NCBI GenBank assembly: GCA_036160955.1 | Contig: JAYYDJ010000019.1 | Span: 1-57,634, forward strand | Length of the DNA stretch: 57,634 nt | Direction of reading: 5' to 3' | Source: GCA-2699365 sp036160955 | Lineage (GTDB): Bacteria; Verrucomicrobiota; Verrucomicrobiia; Opitutales; Coraliomargaritaceae | In this document: piece by piece, positions 43,429 through 51,751 of the stretch | Numbering within the stretch: position 1 is the first letter of the stretch | Layout: each line of letters starts with the position of its first letter | Translations under genes and position numbers: made by a program | Notes under the pieces: model-generated | What the model was told of the DNA's origin: nothing | Database searches by the model: none | What the model saw: the letters and a program-made list of their open reading frames with translations, nothing else

Positions 43429-44868
43429 ATGAAAAACACAAGCCTGCTATTAACATTACTTTTATTTACTACTACTTGTTTTAGTTTAGATGCCGAAAGG
43501 CCAAATATTCTATTTATTGCTATCGATGACCTTAATGATTGGGTAGGGGTTTTTGGTGGTAACTCTCAAGTAATAACACCAAATTTAGATCGCTTCAATG
43601 CCAATGGTGGAATGGTAATGTCTGACGCGCATGTTCCATCAACCGTATGTTGTCCTTCGCGTTCTGCGATTCTAACTGGAAAGTATCCTCACAACACAGG
43701 GGTTTATGGTAATAAAAACAACCTGCGAAACGCGCCATTGGCAAAAGATCTACTTACTATGCCACAGTACTTTAGTAAACATGGATACCACACATTAACT
43801 AGAGGAAAAATTTTTCATGTGCATCCATCGGATGAAGGGCCTCGCGGCGATCAGGGACAATGGGCATTTGATGAATGGTCCGATGCAAAAGGATGGGTAC
43901 CGCCACTAGGCGATCAACGACCTACTAATGGATTGCCGAACCTACCCAATGATAAGAAAAATTACCATTCAATCGGTTTTGATTGGGGACCTACAGCCGT
44001 TAATGATGAGACTAAAATGAAGGATTACTGCACTGCTTTGTGGGCAGCGGATCAGTTTCAGAATCGTGATTTTGATAAGCCTTTCTTCATGGCAGTTGGT
44101 ATGAGTAAGCCACATCTTCCGTGGCATGTACCACAGAAGTATTTTGATATGTATCCACTTGATGAAATTATTTTACCGGAAACCATTCCAAATGATCTTG
44201 ATGATATCTTAAACAAGTGGGGTAAACCAATTGCTGTACATCCTACATGGCAGCGGGTGGAAACATTTGGGCAGCGACACAAAGAGGCAGTGCAAGCTTA
44301 CTTGGCAACAATTACATTCGTTGATGATTGTATCGGCGTACTACTAGACGGATTAGAAAAGAGTCCATATTCAGAAAACACTATTGTTATGTTGTGGAGT
44401 GATCACGGGTGGCACTTGGGAGAAAAACAACGCTATGGGAAGACCCAACTTTGGCAAGAAACATGCCGTGTGCCTTTCATGGTTAAGGTTCCTGGAGTTA
44501 CGCCTGATAACGCGGATTGTAAGGGTATTGTAAATTTAATAGATATGTTTCCAACTCTTATTGAACTTTGTAGTATTCCAAAAAACCCTGACAACGATGG
44601 ACGTAGCTTTGCACAATTGTTACATGATCCAACAATGGATTGGAATGAGCCTATACTGACTGATTACAACTATGGAGGACATCGCATATATGATGGACGC
44701 TACAGTTATATAGTATTCGAAAAGGCAGGTACTGAGGAGTTATACGATCACAAAGTCGACCCAATGGAATGGAGTAACTTGGTTCGAATGCCAGAATATA
44801 CTCAAACCTTGGAACGTTTAAAAAAATATATTCCACTCGTACGTCAACAAGAAGCACCTAGAAACTAG
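43429..44868 (+). CDS. Secreted sulfatase S11
   Basis: The 479-residue protein has a signal peptide ('LLLTLLLFTTTCFSLDA'). Motifs are 'LFIAIDDLNDWVGVFGGNSQ', FGly motif C-C-P-S-R (Cys74 is the modified residue, with an unusual second Cys at 75), 'LTRGKIFHVHPSDEG', 'VGMSKPHLPWHVPQKYFDMY', the second metal site 'MLWSDHGWHLGEKQRYGK' and 'ELYDHKVDPMEW'. It groups with S7 by shared motifs. Only 2 bp separate it from the PhoD-like gene, so they are translated from the same message. It is the last of the eleven sulfatases. Confidence 0.94.
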   Translation: MKNTSLLLTLLLFTTTCFSLDAERPNILFIAIDDLNDWVGVFGGNSQVITPNLDRFNANGGMVMSDAHVPSTVCCPSRSAILTGKYPHNTGVYGNKNNLRNAPLAKDLLTMPQYFSKHGYHTLTRGKIFHVHPSDEGPRGDQGQWAFDEWSDAKGWVPPLGDQRPTNGLPNLPNDKKNYHSIGFDWGPTAVNDETKMKDYCTALWAADQFQNRDFDKPFFMAVGMSKPHLPWHVPQKYFDMYPLDEIILPETIPNDLDDILNKWGKPIAVHPTWQRVETFGQRHKEAVQAYLATITFVDDCIGVLLDGLEKSPYSENTIVMLWSDHGWHLGEKQRYGKTQLWQETCRVPFMVKVPGVTPDNADCKGIVNLIDMFPTLIELCSIPKNPDNDGRSFAQLLHDPTMDWNEPILTDYNYGGHRIYDGRYSYIVFEKAGTEELYDHKVDPMEWSNLVRMPEYTQTLERLKKYIPLVRQQEAPRN

Positions 44869-44902
44869 TCTTTTGATATATTTATAAAGACCACTATTAA
44901 CT

Positions 44903-45673
44903 ATGCATATGAAATCACTTTTTATTACGGTATCATTTTTCACTGTAGCATCTATCTTGTTTTCAAAAAACACTATCACACGTATAGAGTTTACAGCTGA
45001 AAAAAGCTATTCTAATGGTCCACTAAATACTAATATAAATTGGCTGGCACCAGATCGCGATGTTTGGAATGTGGATGCGTCATTAGGTATACTTACTGTC
45101 ACTAATCATAGCAAGTGGTCTAGGGCCATCTATAAAGTACCAAATTTAAAACTGAATACAAATAACTACACTTGCACTGAAACATTTTCGATATCCTTTA
45201 AAAAAGGCTCATCAGCAATAGTAACTAACGGTGCTTTACCATTGGGAATCATAGCCTTTAGTAATATAAATAATTATCCTGAGTTTGTAGGTGCCTGTAT
45301 AAGACAGATAAAAACTAACCGATTTAACTTCAGCATCATTGCAAAATTAAATGGTAAAAATGAAAATCGTTTCAGTCACTCCTTCGATGGTACACGCTTA
45401 GGCTTATCTGTTGATGATAGTGGTAACTGGCTTGATGCAGAATCCGATCAATTGATGTTCGATTTTTCCTTAAGACACACTGGTGGTCAATGGATTCAAG
45501 TGTTAACACTTAAAAACATTACTAAAGGAACTAGTATGGAAACTATTACTCAAACACTCAAAGATGAAGACAATAGTTTCGTTAATTCTGACCATGCGCT
45601 AATGCTCGGTTCATCAAATTTACGTGGAAACGATATAGCATTTAAGATCGATGCCATCGAATTAATAAATTAG
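44903..45673 (+). CDS. Secreted stand-alone beta-sandwich protein, function unknown
   Basis: The protein is 256 residues from ATG 44903, or 254 from ATG 44909. It starts with a signal peptide ('LFITVSFFTVASILFS'). The mature part is one beta-rich domain with alternating hydrophobic strands ('WNVDASLGILTVTNHSKWSRAIY', 'LPLGIIAFSNINNYPEFVGACI', 'LMFDFSLRHTGGQWIQVLTLKN', 'IAFKIDAIELIN'). The overall pattern is like jellyroll or LamG-type modules. No catalytic residues are apparent. It resembles the 233-aa protein at 11157 in size, export and layout, although similarity is weak by eye. It may bind carbohydrate or be an uncharacterised surface factor. It ends the second block, convergent with the fucose operon. 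Confidence 0.6.
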   Translation: MHMKSLFITVSFFTVASILFSKNTITRIEFTAEKSYSNGPLNTNINWLAPDRDVWNVDASLGILTVTNHSKWSRAIYKVPNLKLNTNNYTCTETFSISFKKGSSAIVTNGALPLGIIAFSNINNYPEFVGACIRQIKTNRFNFSIIAKLNGKNENRFSHSFDGTRLGLSVDDSGNWLDAESDQLMFDFSLRHTGGQWIQVLTLKNITKGTSMETITQTLKDEDNSFVNSDHALMLGSSNLRGNDIAFKIDAIELIN

Positions 45674-45707
45674 AATCTAGTCTCTACGCAAACTTCTACC
45701 TCAATGT

Positions 45708-45735
45708 AGTAACACTTATCTTTGTATGTGTTACT
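45708..45735. terminator. Hairpin between convergent gene blocks
   Basis: AGTAACAC (45708-45715) and GTGTTACT (45728-45735) form a perfect 8-bp stem with a 12-nt loop, filling the short gap between the last plus-strand island gene and the end of the minus-strand fucose operon. It may act as a bidirectional terminator, but no long T-tract is present. Confidence 0.45.
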
Positions 45736-45736
45736 G

Positions 45737-46819
45737 TTAGAGGCGTAAGTATGGCTCTATTGGAATTACTAATTCGTTACTAGCTACAAAATTATCCCGA
45801 TTTTTCGCCGTTTCAAATAAGTACAAAGCATAGCCTCCAAATCCGCCTCCGCAGTATTTGCAAGCAATAGCTGTAGTGACTTCAGGTAAAGGAAGCATGC
45901 CTTCTTTAAGCTGCATTTGATAACTAATTCCTACTGAATCAGCTAGTAGATTAAAATTATTTTCTTCTACAGCTTTTGCAGCTAATGCGCCAGCACGTTC
46001 AATCATGTCATAATCTCTTTCTTTATCGACTGCACCTGGCGTGTCGTGCTCCATTCCACTGTAGTAAAGCGCCATTTTTCCTTTTAGTATAGCTCCATCG
46101 CGCTTAAGCTTCAGTCTAGGTCTATCACCACTTTTCCATATGCAGAGGCCTGTCTCTGTTATTACTGCCGGATCTTGCCATCCGACACCAAGATTTATTT
46201 CACTTTCTACACCTGACTTTCCATTAAGAAGAGACCAAGCACCACTTCCTCCTAAGCCGGAGCGTTTCACATAGACCCATGAGTTTAAGGATACTGTGGG
46301 TGACACAGCGCAATTAACAATAAATGCACCTTGACGTGCATATTTTGGTACGTCTAACCAGCCTCCTGCAAAGTCCACACGAACAGGTGCAGTATCTGGG
46401 GCTTTTATCCAATTAACGATTCCAGAACTAGAAATTGGTTCAAATAGTGGAGGGGTCTTTGGTAATTTAATGTAAGTTACATTTAACTCCTTGCACAATG
46501 CACGTTTGATGGACTCGTACTGATCATCTTCAGTAACGACTAAAAAATCTGGTCTAATTCGACGAAATTCATCTTGAAAATCTAGTCCAATAGTAGGGTT
46601 TTCTCCCATAACAGCATCGTCGACTACTTCTAGGGCTTTTAATAATCCGCGCTTATGCTCTTGGGGTATAGAAGATCGCCTATTTTTATGTGTCAAAAGA
46701 ACCTTATCAGATGCAAAGCAGACAGTAAGATGATCACCTAAAGCCCGAGCTTCAGTGAAAAACTGTATATGACCAGCATGTATAATGTCATAACATCCTG
46801 ATATAAATACCTTCTTCAT
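45737..46819 (-). CDS. Fusion of cytidylyltransferase-like nucleotidyltransferase and compact fucokinase-like GHMP kinase
   Basis: This 360-residue cytoplasmic protein combines two domains. Residues 1-~138 form a small HxGH nucleotidyltransferase: 'FISGCYDIIHAGH' (HAGH 14-17) and 'ISSSGIV' (129-135), as in glycerol-3-P cytidylyltransferase or the second half of HldE. Residues ~143-360 resemble a shortened GHMP sugar kinase: 'RVDFAGGWLDVP' (147-158; fucokinases have R(I/V)DLAGGWSDTPP), Gly-rich 'GLGGSGAW' (188-195), 'GVGWQDP' (211-217; fucokinases GGWQDQ) and 'CGGGFGGYALY' (323-333). The kinase part, ~220 residues, is well below the usual 300-350. It could make a sugar-1-phosphate and an NDP-sugar from fucose or a heptose-like sugar. 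It is last in the operon, 33 bp after fucI. Confidence 0.82.
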   Translation of the reverse strand: MKKVFISGCYDIIHAGHIQFFTEARALGDHLTVCFASDKVLLTHKNRRSSIPQEHKRGLLKALEVVDDAVMGENPTIGLDFQDEFRRIRPDFLVVTEDDQYESIKRALCKELNVTYIKLPKTPPLFEPISSSGIVNWIKAPDTAPVRVDFAGGWLDVPKYARQGAFIVNCAVSPTVSLNSWVYVKRSGLGGSGAWSLLNGKSGVESEINLGVGWQDPAVITETGLCIWKSGDRPRLKLKRDGAILKGKMALYYSGMEHDTPGAVDKERDYDMIERAGALAAKAVEENNFNLLADSVGISYQMQLKEGMLPLPEVTTAIACKYCGGGFGGYALYLFETAKNRDNFVASNELVIPIEPYLRL

Positions 46820-46852
46820 AAGGTCTATTGGATGCTACATGTTAGTTAATAA

Positions 46853-48637
46853 TTAAGCATACAGTGGCCCATAGGACTGGCATGCACGAAAATCTGCTGA
46901 TTCAAGATCTTTTGTTCCAAATGATCGCCAAGCACTTGGTCGAAATATTCGATTCTGATCCACGTTATGCATATAAACGGGTATACGTAGCATAGAAGCT
47001 AGTGTGATGTATAAATCACCTACATGCCCAGCGGTCATAACGCAATGATTGGCTCCCCAATTATTCATAACCTCGTAAGTGGAAATAAACACACCTTCTC
47101 CATTTAGCCTAGGGGCAAACCATGTAGTTGGCCAAGTTGGATTTGTTCTTGAATCGAGAATATCGTGTACTTCGTCTGGTAAATCTACTGTCCATCCTTC
47201 AGCGATTTGTATGCAAGGTCCTAAACCATCGACTAGATTGATACGTATCATTGTAGCTTCCATACCGCCCTTGGTTCTAAAGCGTGAACTCATACCCCCT
47301 CCAGGAAAATACTCTCCCATTGAAGGGTGCCAGCTTGTTTGTTTCAGGCATTTTTGCACTTCGTCGTCTGAAATATCCCAGTGGGGCTTCATGGATGGTT
47401 TGCCATCTAAATCAGACTGTTCACCTGTACCGTCTAATGCTGCCGAACCTGAATTAATTAGGTGTAGTATACCATTACTAGCTAGACCTTCTAATTGATA
47501 ACCACCCGATACACGCGAGACAGCATCCGAACTCCAATATGTGCGTAAATCTGCAAATATTTGTGCGCTATTAGTCAATAATTGACCAAAGAGCATGCCT
47601 GCAGCGTTGAGTGCATCATTTTCTGTGGCTAATATGTATGGTGCTCGTTTACCATTCCAATCAAATGATGAATTGAGAACTGCCTCCATAAAGTCACCAT
47701 TAGGGAAATAGTCAGTCCACTGTCGTTGTCCCTGAAATCCAGCGGCGATGGAAAAATGGCCTTCTGATTGTTCGCCAAAACCTAAATCTCTTAATTTTGA
47801 ATTTCCCACCATCAGGTCGCGAGCAATTAATGCCATCTTTATAGAATCAATCCATTCCTTGTCGAGTTGATCACGAGTTCTAACATGCGCTTGGTCATTG
47901 TAATCCTTACCTTCTTTGCAATTTTTCTGAACCCATTCAAAAGCTTTTTTAAATTCCAATGGATCATACATGTCATTATTCATTCGACCGATAAACTCGG
48001 TCATATCAATGGCTTCTACTCGCATACCTAAATACTTCTGCCAAAATAGTGAGTCGACCACAGAACCTGCAATGCCCATCGATGTACCACCCATTGAAAG
48101 GTAAGCCTTGCTTTTCATGTAAGCTACAGCAATGCCAGCTTTAGCAAAGCAAAGGAGTTTTTCTGCGACATCTTCTGGAATAGAAAGATCACCTGAATCA
48201 AGCACATCTTTGCCGTAAATACCAAAAGCGGGTAACCCTTTCTGAGTATGCCCTGCCAAAGCAGCGGCAAGATAAACTGCACCAGGTCGCTCAGTGCCAT
48301 TGAAACCCCAGATTGCTTTCGGGCGGTGAGGATCCATATCCATCGTTTCTGATCCATAGCACCAACATGGAGTAACAGTTATGCTTAAGCCTACGCCTTC
48401 ACGTTGAAATTTTTCTTCACATGCAGCAGCTTCTCTTACGCCACCTATATTCGAATCAGAAATAACACACTCTACTGGACTTCCATTTAAGTATCGTAGA
48501 TTTTTTGTATAGAAATCAGCAAGAGTTTGAGCCATTGCCATAGTGCTCGTTTCAAGTGATTCACGTACGCCGCCTAGGCGGCCATCAATGGTCGGGCGTA
48601 TACCAATCTTAGGAAATTTAAAAGGTGTAGAGTTCAT
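46853..48637 (-). CDS. fucI: L-fucose isomerase
   Basis: The 594-residue protein is a full-length FucI, the Mn-dependent isomerase of L-fucose to L-fuculose (and D-arabinose to D-ribulose). Family signatures are 'PKIGIRPTIDGRLGGVRESLE' near the N-terminus, 'TPCWCYGSETMDMDP', 'AIWGFNGTERPGAVYLAA', 'GIYGKDVLDSGDLSIPEDV', 'GTSMGIAGSVVD', 'ILATENDALNAAGMLFG' (catalytic Glu region) and 'MTAGHVGDLYITLASMLRIPVYMHN'. Length matches the E. coli enzyme. It lies between the Mqo-family gene (74 bp upstream) and the nucleotidyltransferase/GHMP fusion in a minus-strand operon under a DeoR regulator, consistent with fucose catabolism. Confidence 0.97.
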   Translation of the reverse strand: MNSTPFKFPKIGIRPTIDGRLGGVRESLETSTMAMAQTLADFYTKNLRYLNGSPVECVISDSNIGGVREAAACEEKFQREGVGLSITVTPCWCYGSETMDMDPHRPKAIWGFNGTERPGAVYLAAALAGHTQKGLPAFGIYGKDVLDSGDLSIPEDVAEKLLCFAKAGIAVAYMKSKAYLSMGGTSMGIAGSVVDSLFWQKYLGMRVEAIDMTEFIGRMNNDMYDPLEFKKAFEWVQKNCKEGKDYNDQAHVRTRDQLDKEWIDSIKMALIARDLMVGNSKLRDLGFGEQSEGHFSIAAGFQGQRQWTDYFPNGDFMEAVLNSSFDWNGKRAPYILATENDALNAAGMLFGQLLTNSAQIFADLRTYWSSDAVSRVSGGYQLEGLASNGILHLINSGSAALDGTGEQSDLDGKPSMKPHWDISDDEVQKCLKQTSWHPSMGEYFPGGGMSSRFRTKGGMEATMIRINLVDGLGPCIQIAEGWTVDLPDEVHDILDSRTNPTWPTTWFAPRLNGEGVFISTYEVMNNWGANHCVMTAGHVGDLYITLASMLRIPVYMHNVDQNRIFRPSAWRSFGTKDLESADFRACQSYGPLYA

Positions 48638-48711
48638 GAAGTGATAATTAAGAATAAGGTAATTTTAGAACTAGATATATAAGTAAATTTGTGAAATTTA
48701 CTAAATAACAA

Positions 48712-50211
48712 TTATGCTAGATTTAGTGAGCGCATCGATTGCTTGTGAATTTGTAGCTGTCGCTCTGCCATATGGGGCATGCTTAAATCCTCGTTATACG
48801 TAGGAATCATTTTTAGTAAATTCTCTTTGCAGTGTGTATTTTTAAGTTTCTCTGCGAAACACTTTTTCAATATATCAATAATTATACTGGTCGATACAGA
48901 AGCGCCCGGGGAGGCGCCGAGTAGTGCAGATAAGTTTTTTTTAGAATTTGTGATTACCTCAGTGCCAAAATGTACAATTCCTGTCTCGCCGTCTTCTTTT
49001 TTTATAGCCTGAACTCGTATACCAGCATCAATAAGTTGCCAATCCTTATGACATGCATCTGGGTAAAAATTCTTTAATTCTTTAAGTCTCGTTTTCATAC
49101 TTTGTGAGCCCTGTTGTATTAAGTATCGTACTAATGGAAAATTCTGTATGCCTATCTTTATTAATGAAATGATGTTGTCAGCACGTATGGAGTTAGGCAA
49201 ATCTAAGTAACTACCTTGTTGGTGTAAAAACTTAGTTGTCCAAGCAGCGTAAGGACCAAATAATAAGGCTTTTTCTCCATCAATTATGCGAGTATCTAGA
49301 TGCGGTACTGCCATAGTAGGGGCAGCCCCTGGCGACATGCCATAAATTTTAGCAGTGTGCTGCTTAACTAGTTTAGGACTCTTGCTAACCAGCCATTGAC
49401 CTCCTATGGGAAATCCACCTAAGCCTTTAGCTTCATCGATATCAGAGTTTTGTAATAATGGTAAGCTTCCACCCCCAGCGCCTATAAACACAAAAGCTGT
49501 CGTGTTTGTAAATTTTGTACCATCATTAAGACTCGAAATCTCTAGGTTCCAGCCATCGTCTATTTCTGATAAGTTAGTGACGCGATGTTGTGTAACAAAC
49601 CCGCAACCCTCCTGTTTGCCTAACCATTGAATCATCTGTGAAGCGATCTCGCCAAAATTGACATCGGTACCGTGTTTGACGCGAGTCATTGCAACAGGTT
49701 CTTTGCCACGACCTTCTAATATTAATGGAGACCACTGGCGTATTTTTTCACGATCTTGGGTAAATTCCATATCCTTGAAGAAATGATGTTGAGACATTTT
49801 GCGATAACGTGAGTCTAAAAAATCCACCTGATCTTGACCATAAACGAAGCTTAAGTGCGGTACTAAATTTATACAATTTTTGGTATTTTTTAATATCCCC
49901 TTACTGGCCGAATATCCCCAAAGCTGCAGTGAATGTTCAAACTGTTGAAATATCTCAATTGCTTTAGAAATGTCTACTTCTCCATCTTCGCCGTAATTAG
50001 GCGTGTAGCTTAGCTCACATAGCCCTGCATGTCCAGTTCCTGCGTTGTGCCAAGCATTGGATGCTTCGCTGGATAAATGCTCGCTTGCTTCATATAATTG
50101 AATAGTAATAGATGGGTCTAATTGCTTAAGTACGACTCCTAAAGTTGCAGACATAATACCGCTCCCAATTAGTATAACATCTGGATCTTTTATATTCTGC
50201 TCTTCGATCAT
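48712..50211 (-). CDS. mqo: Malate:quinone oxidoreductase family protein, probable L-lactate:quinone oxidoreductase by context
   Basis: The 499-residue FAD protein has the Mqo family layout. The Rossmann FAD motif is 'VILIGSGIMSATLGVVLKQLDP' (13-34), with 'SSEASNAWHNAGTGHAGLCELSYTPN', 'FIGAGGGSLPLLQNSDI', 'GFPIGGQWLV' and 'LLGASPGASVSTSIIIDIL' following. Mqo is a peripheral membrane enzyme that oxidises malate and reduces quinone. However, the gene sits 7 bp after a rhamnulokinase-type kinase and 74 bp before fucI, where a malate enzyme makes little sense. Staphylococcus aureus 'Mqo2' is known to be an L-lactate:quinone oxidoreductase, and fucose degradation by the neighbouring enzymes yields L-lactate. 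Lactate oxidation is therefore my preferred role; true Mqo activity remains possible. Confidence 0.85.
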   Translation of the reverse strand: MIEEQNIKDPDVILIGSGIMSATLGVVLKQLDPSITIQLYEASEHLSSEASNAWHNAGTGHAGLCELSYTPNYGEDGEVDISKAIEIFQQFEHSLQLWGYSASKGILKNTKNCINLVPHLSFVYGQDQVDFLDSRYRKMSQHHFFKDMEFTQDREKIRQWSPLILEGRGKEPVAMTRVKHGTDVNFGEIASQMIQWLGKQEGCGFVTQHRVTNLSEIDDGWNLEISSLNDGTKFTNTTAFVFIGAGGGSLPLLQNSDIDEAKGLGGFPIGGQWLVSKSPKLVKQHTAKIYGMSPGAAPTMAVPHLDTRIIDGEKALLFGPYAAWTTKFLHQQGSYLDLPNSIRADNIISLIKIGIQNFPLVRYLIQQGSQSMKTRLKELKNFYPDACHKDWQLIDAGIRVQAIKKEDGETGIVHFGTEVITNSKKNLSALLGASPGASVSTSIIIDILKKCFAEKLKNTHCKENLLKMIPTYNEDLSMPHMAERQLQIHKQSMRSLNLA

Positions 50212-50218
50212 ATATAGC

Positions 50219-51706
50219 TTATTGTGTATATCTACTGGTTACTTCCGTGAATTTGCGCTTTGCCATAGCCCATTTTTGTTTATCTTTTGCTTTGAATACT
50301 TTCACTGTATTAGAATTTAGTGATATTTGTCTAGCTTCTGAAATACCATTAATTTTTTTATCACTAATTAACTGACAAAGTATGTTTCCCATTCCAGTCG
50401 CTTCAATTGGACCAATTATTACATTTTCCCCTATCGCGTTTGCTGTGAATTGATTGAGTAAACGATCTTGGCATCCACCACCTACAATATGTAATTCAGT
50501 TGGTGATTGGCCAGTAATTTGTATTAATTTCTTCCAAACCTCTGCGTATCGCAAAGCTAAGCTTTCATATATACAGCGAATTATTTCACCTTTTTCTGTA
50601 GGAACAAATTGTTTTGTTTCACGGCAGAAATTCTGAATCTTTGTTACCATGTTTCCTGCACTAGTAAATCGTTCATCATCCGGATCAATCAAACTTCTAA
50701 ATTCAATTGCAGAAGAGGCAATTCTCGCCATATCGTTGTAGGCAATTTCTATTCCATTTTCTGACCATTCGCGTTTGCATTCTTGGATTAACCACAGTCC
50801 GCATATATTTTTTAAAAATCGTGTAGTGCCGTCTATGCCCAATTCATTTGTAAAGCCATCATCAAATGAAGATGAATTGATTACGGGCTCTTGCAGTTCT
50901 ATTCCCATTAAAGACCAGGTACCGCTGCTTAAAAATACAGGAGTAGTAGCCCTGCTGGGAATAGCTGCTACCGCACAAGCTGTATCATGACCAGCTATAG
51001 TAACAACCTTAACATTAGTGAGACTACTTTTGGAAACTATCGATTGCTTTAATCCTCCAAGTACTGTGCCCGCGTCGTGAATATCTTTAAATAAGCGTCT
51101 TGGTAGTCCAAGTTTGTCGATTAAGTTATAATCCCAGTTTTTTATGTGCGGATTGTACAGTTGTGAGGTACTAACTATCGACCTTTCTTGGCATTTATTC
51201 CCCGTTAATAGATATCCGATTAAATCTGGCGTAAATAACAGATCCTCTGCTTGCTTGATCAATCTTCCTGAGGCGACTTCAGCCAGTAGTTGATAAATTG
51301 TATTAAAAAACATAAACTGAATGCCTGTTCTATTATAAATTTCACGCTTACCTACTTTCTTAAAAGCACACTTCATCATGCCTTCCGTTCGCTTATCTCT
51401 ATATTGAAAAGGTTGATCTAGGAGTTTTCCATCTTTGCCAAGTAGGCCATAATCAACTCCCCAAGTATCAATTCCTATGCTTATTATAGAGTCACCGTAA
51501 AGTTCTGCAGCAGAACATATTCCATCCAGTATATTTGCATAAAGACAGTGAATATCCCAGTGGCAACCTGTGGACAATTCGATAGGTGAATTTTCGAATC
51601 GCACTATTTCATTTAAATATATCGAAACTCCGTCAAACTCTCCTGCAATCACGCGACCACTTCCTGCCCCTAAATCTACTGCTAGATATACACTTTTGTT
51701 CTTCAC
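50219..51706 (-). CDS. Rhamnulokinase-type FGGY kinase (RhaB-like), probably acting on L-fuculose or L-rhamnulose
   Basis: The 495-residue kinase opens with 'VYLAVDLGAGSGRVIAGEFDG', the D(L/I)GA(S/G)SGR motif of the RhaB branch of FGGY kinases. 'ISIGIDTWGVDYGLLGKDG', 'YRDKRTEGMM', 'NRTGIQFMFFNTIYQLLA', 'TIAGHDTACAVAA', 'FLSSGTWSLMGIELQEPVI' and adenosine-site 'LHIVGGGCQDRLLNQFTANAIG' all agree with rhamnulokinase. It phosphorylates a 6-deoxyketose at O1. No rhamnose isomerase is seen and fucI is in the same operon, so L-fuculose is the likely local substrate, with L-rhamnulose as alternative. It is the first enzyme gene after the DeoR regulator (45 bp) and is followed by the Mqo-family gene after 7 bp. 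Confidence 0.92.
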   Translation of the reverse strand: MKNKSVYLAVDLGAGSGRVIAGEFDGVSIYLNEIVRFENSPIELSTGCHWDIHCLYANILDGICSAAELYGDSIISIGIDTWGVDYGLLGKDGKLLDQPFQYRDKRTEGMMKCAFKKVGKREIYNRTGIQFMFFNTIYQLLAEVASGRLIKQAEDLLFTPDLIGYLLTGNKCQERSIVSTSQLYNPHIKNWDYNLIDKLGLPRRLFKDIHDAGTVLGGLKQSIVSKSSLTNVKVVTIAGHDTACAVAAIPSRATTPVFLSSGTWSLMGIELQEPVINSSSFDDGFTNELGIDGTTRFLKNICGLWLIQECKREWSENGIEIAYNDMARIASSAIEFRSLIDPDDERFTSAGNMVTKIQNFCRETKQFVPTEKGEIIRCIYESLALRYAEVWKKLIQITGQSPTELHIVGGGCQDRLLNQFTANAIGENVIIGPIEATGMGNILCQLISDKKINGISEARQISLNSNTVKVFKAKDKQKWAMAKRKFTEVTSRYTQ

Positions 51707-51751
51707 AATTAGTAATTAATATAAAAATAGTGAAATCTGAGTATCCAGATT

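Noticed and set aside
47079..47498. 139-codon open frame antisense to fucI
   Set aside because: No recognisable protein; the opposite strand is a well-conserved enzyme, so this is a shadow frame.
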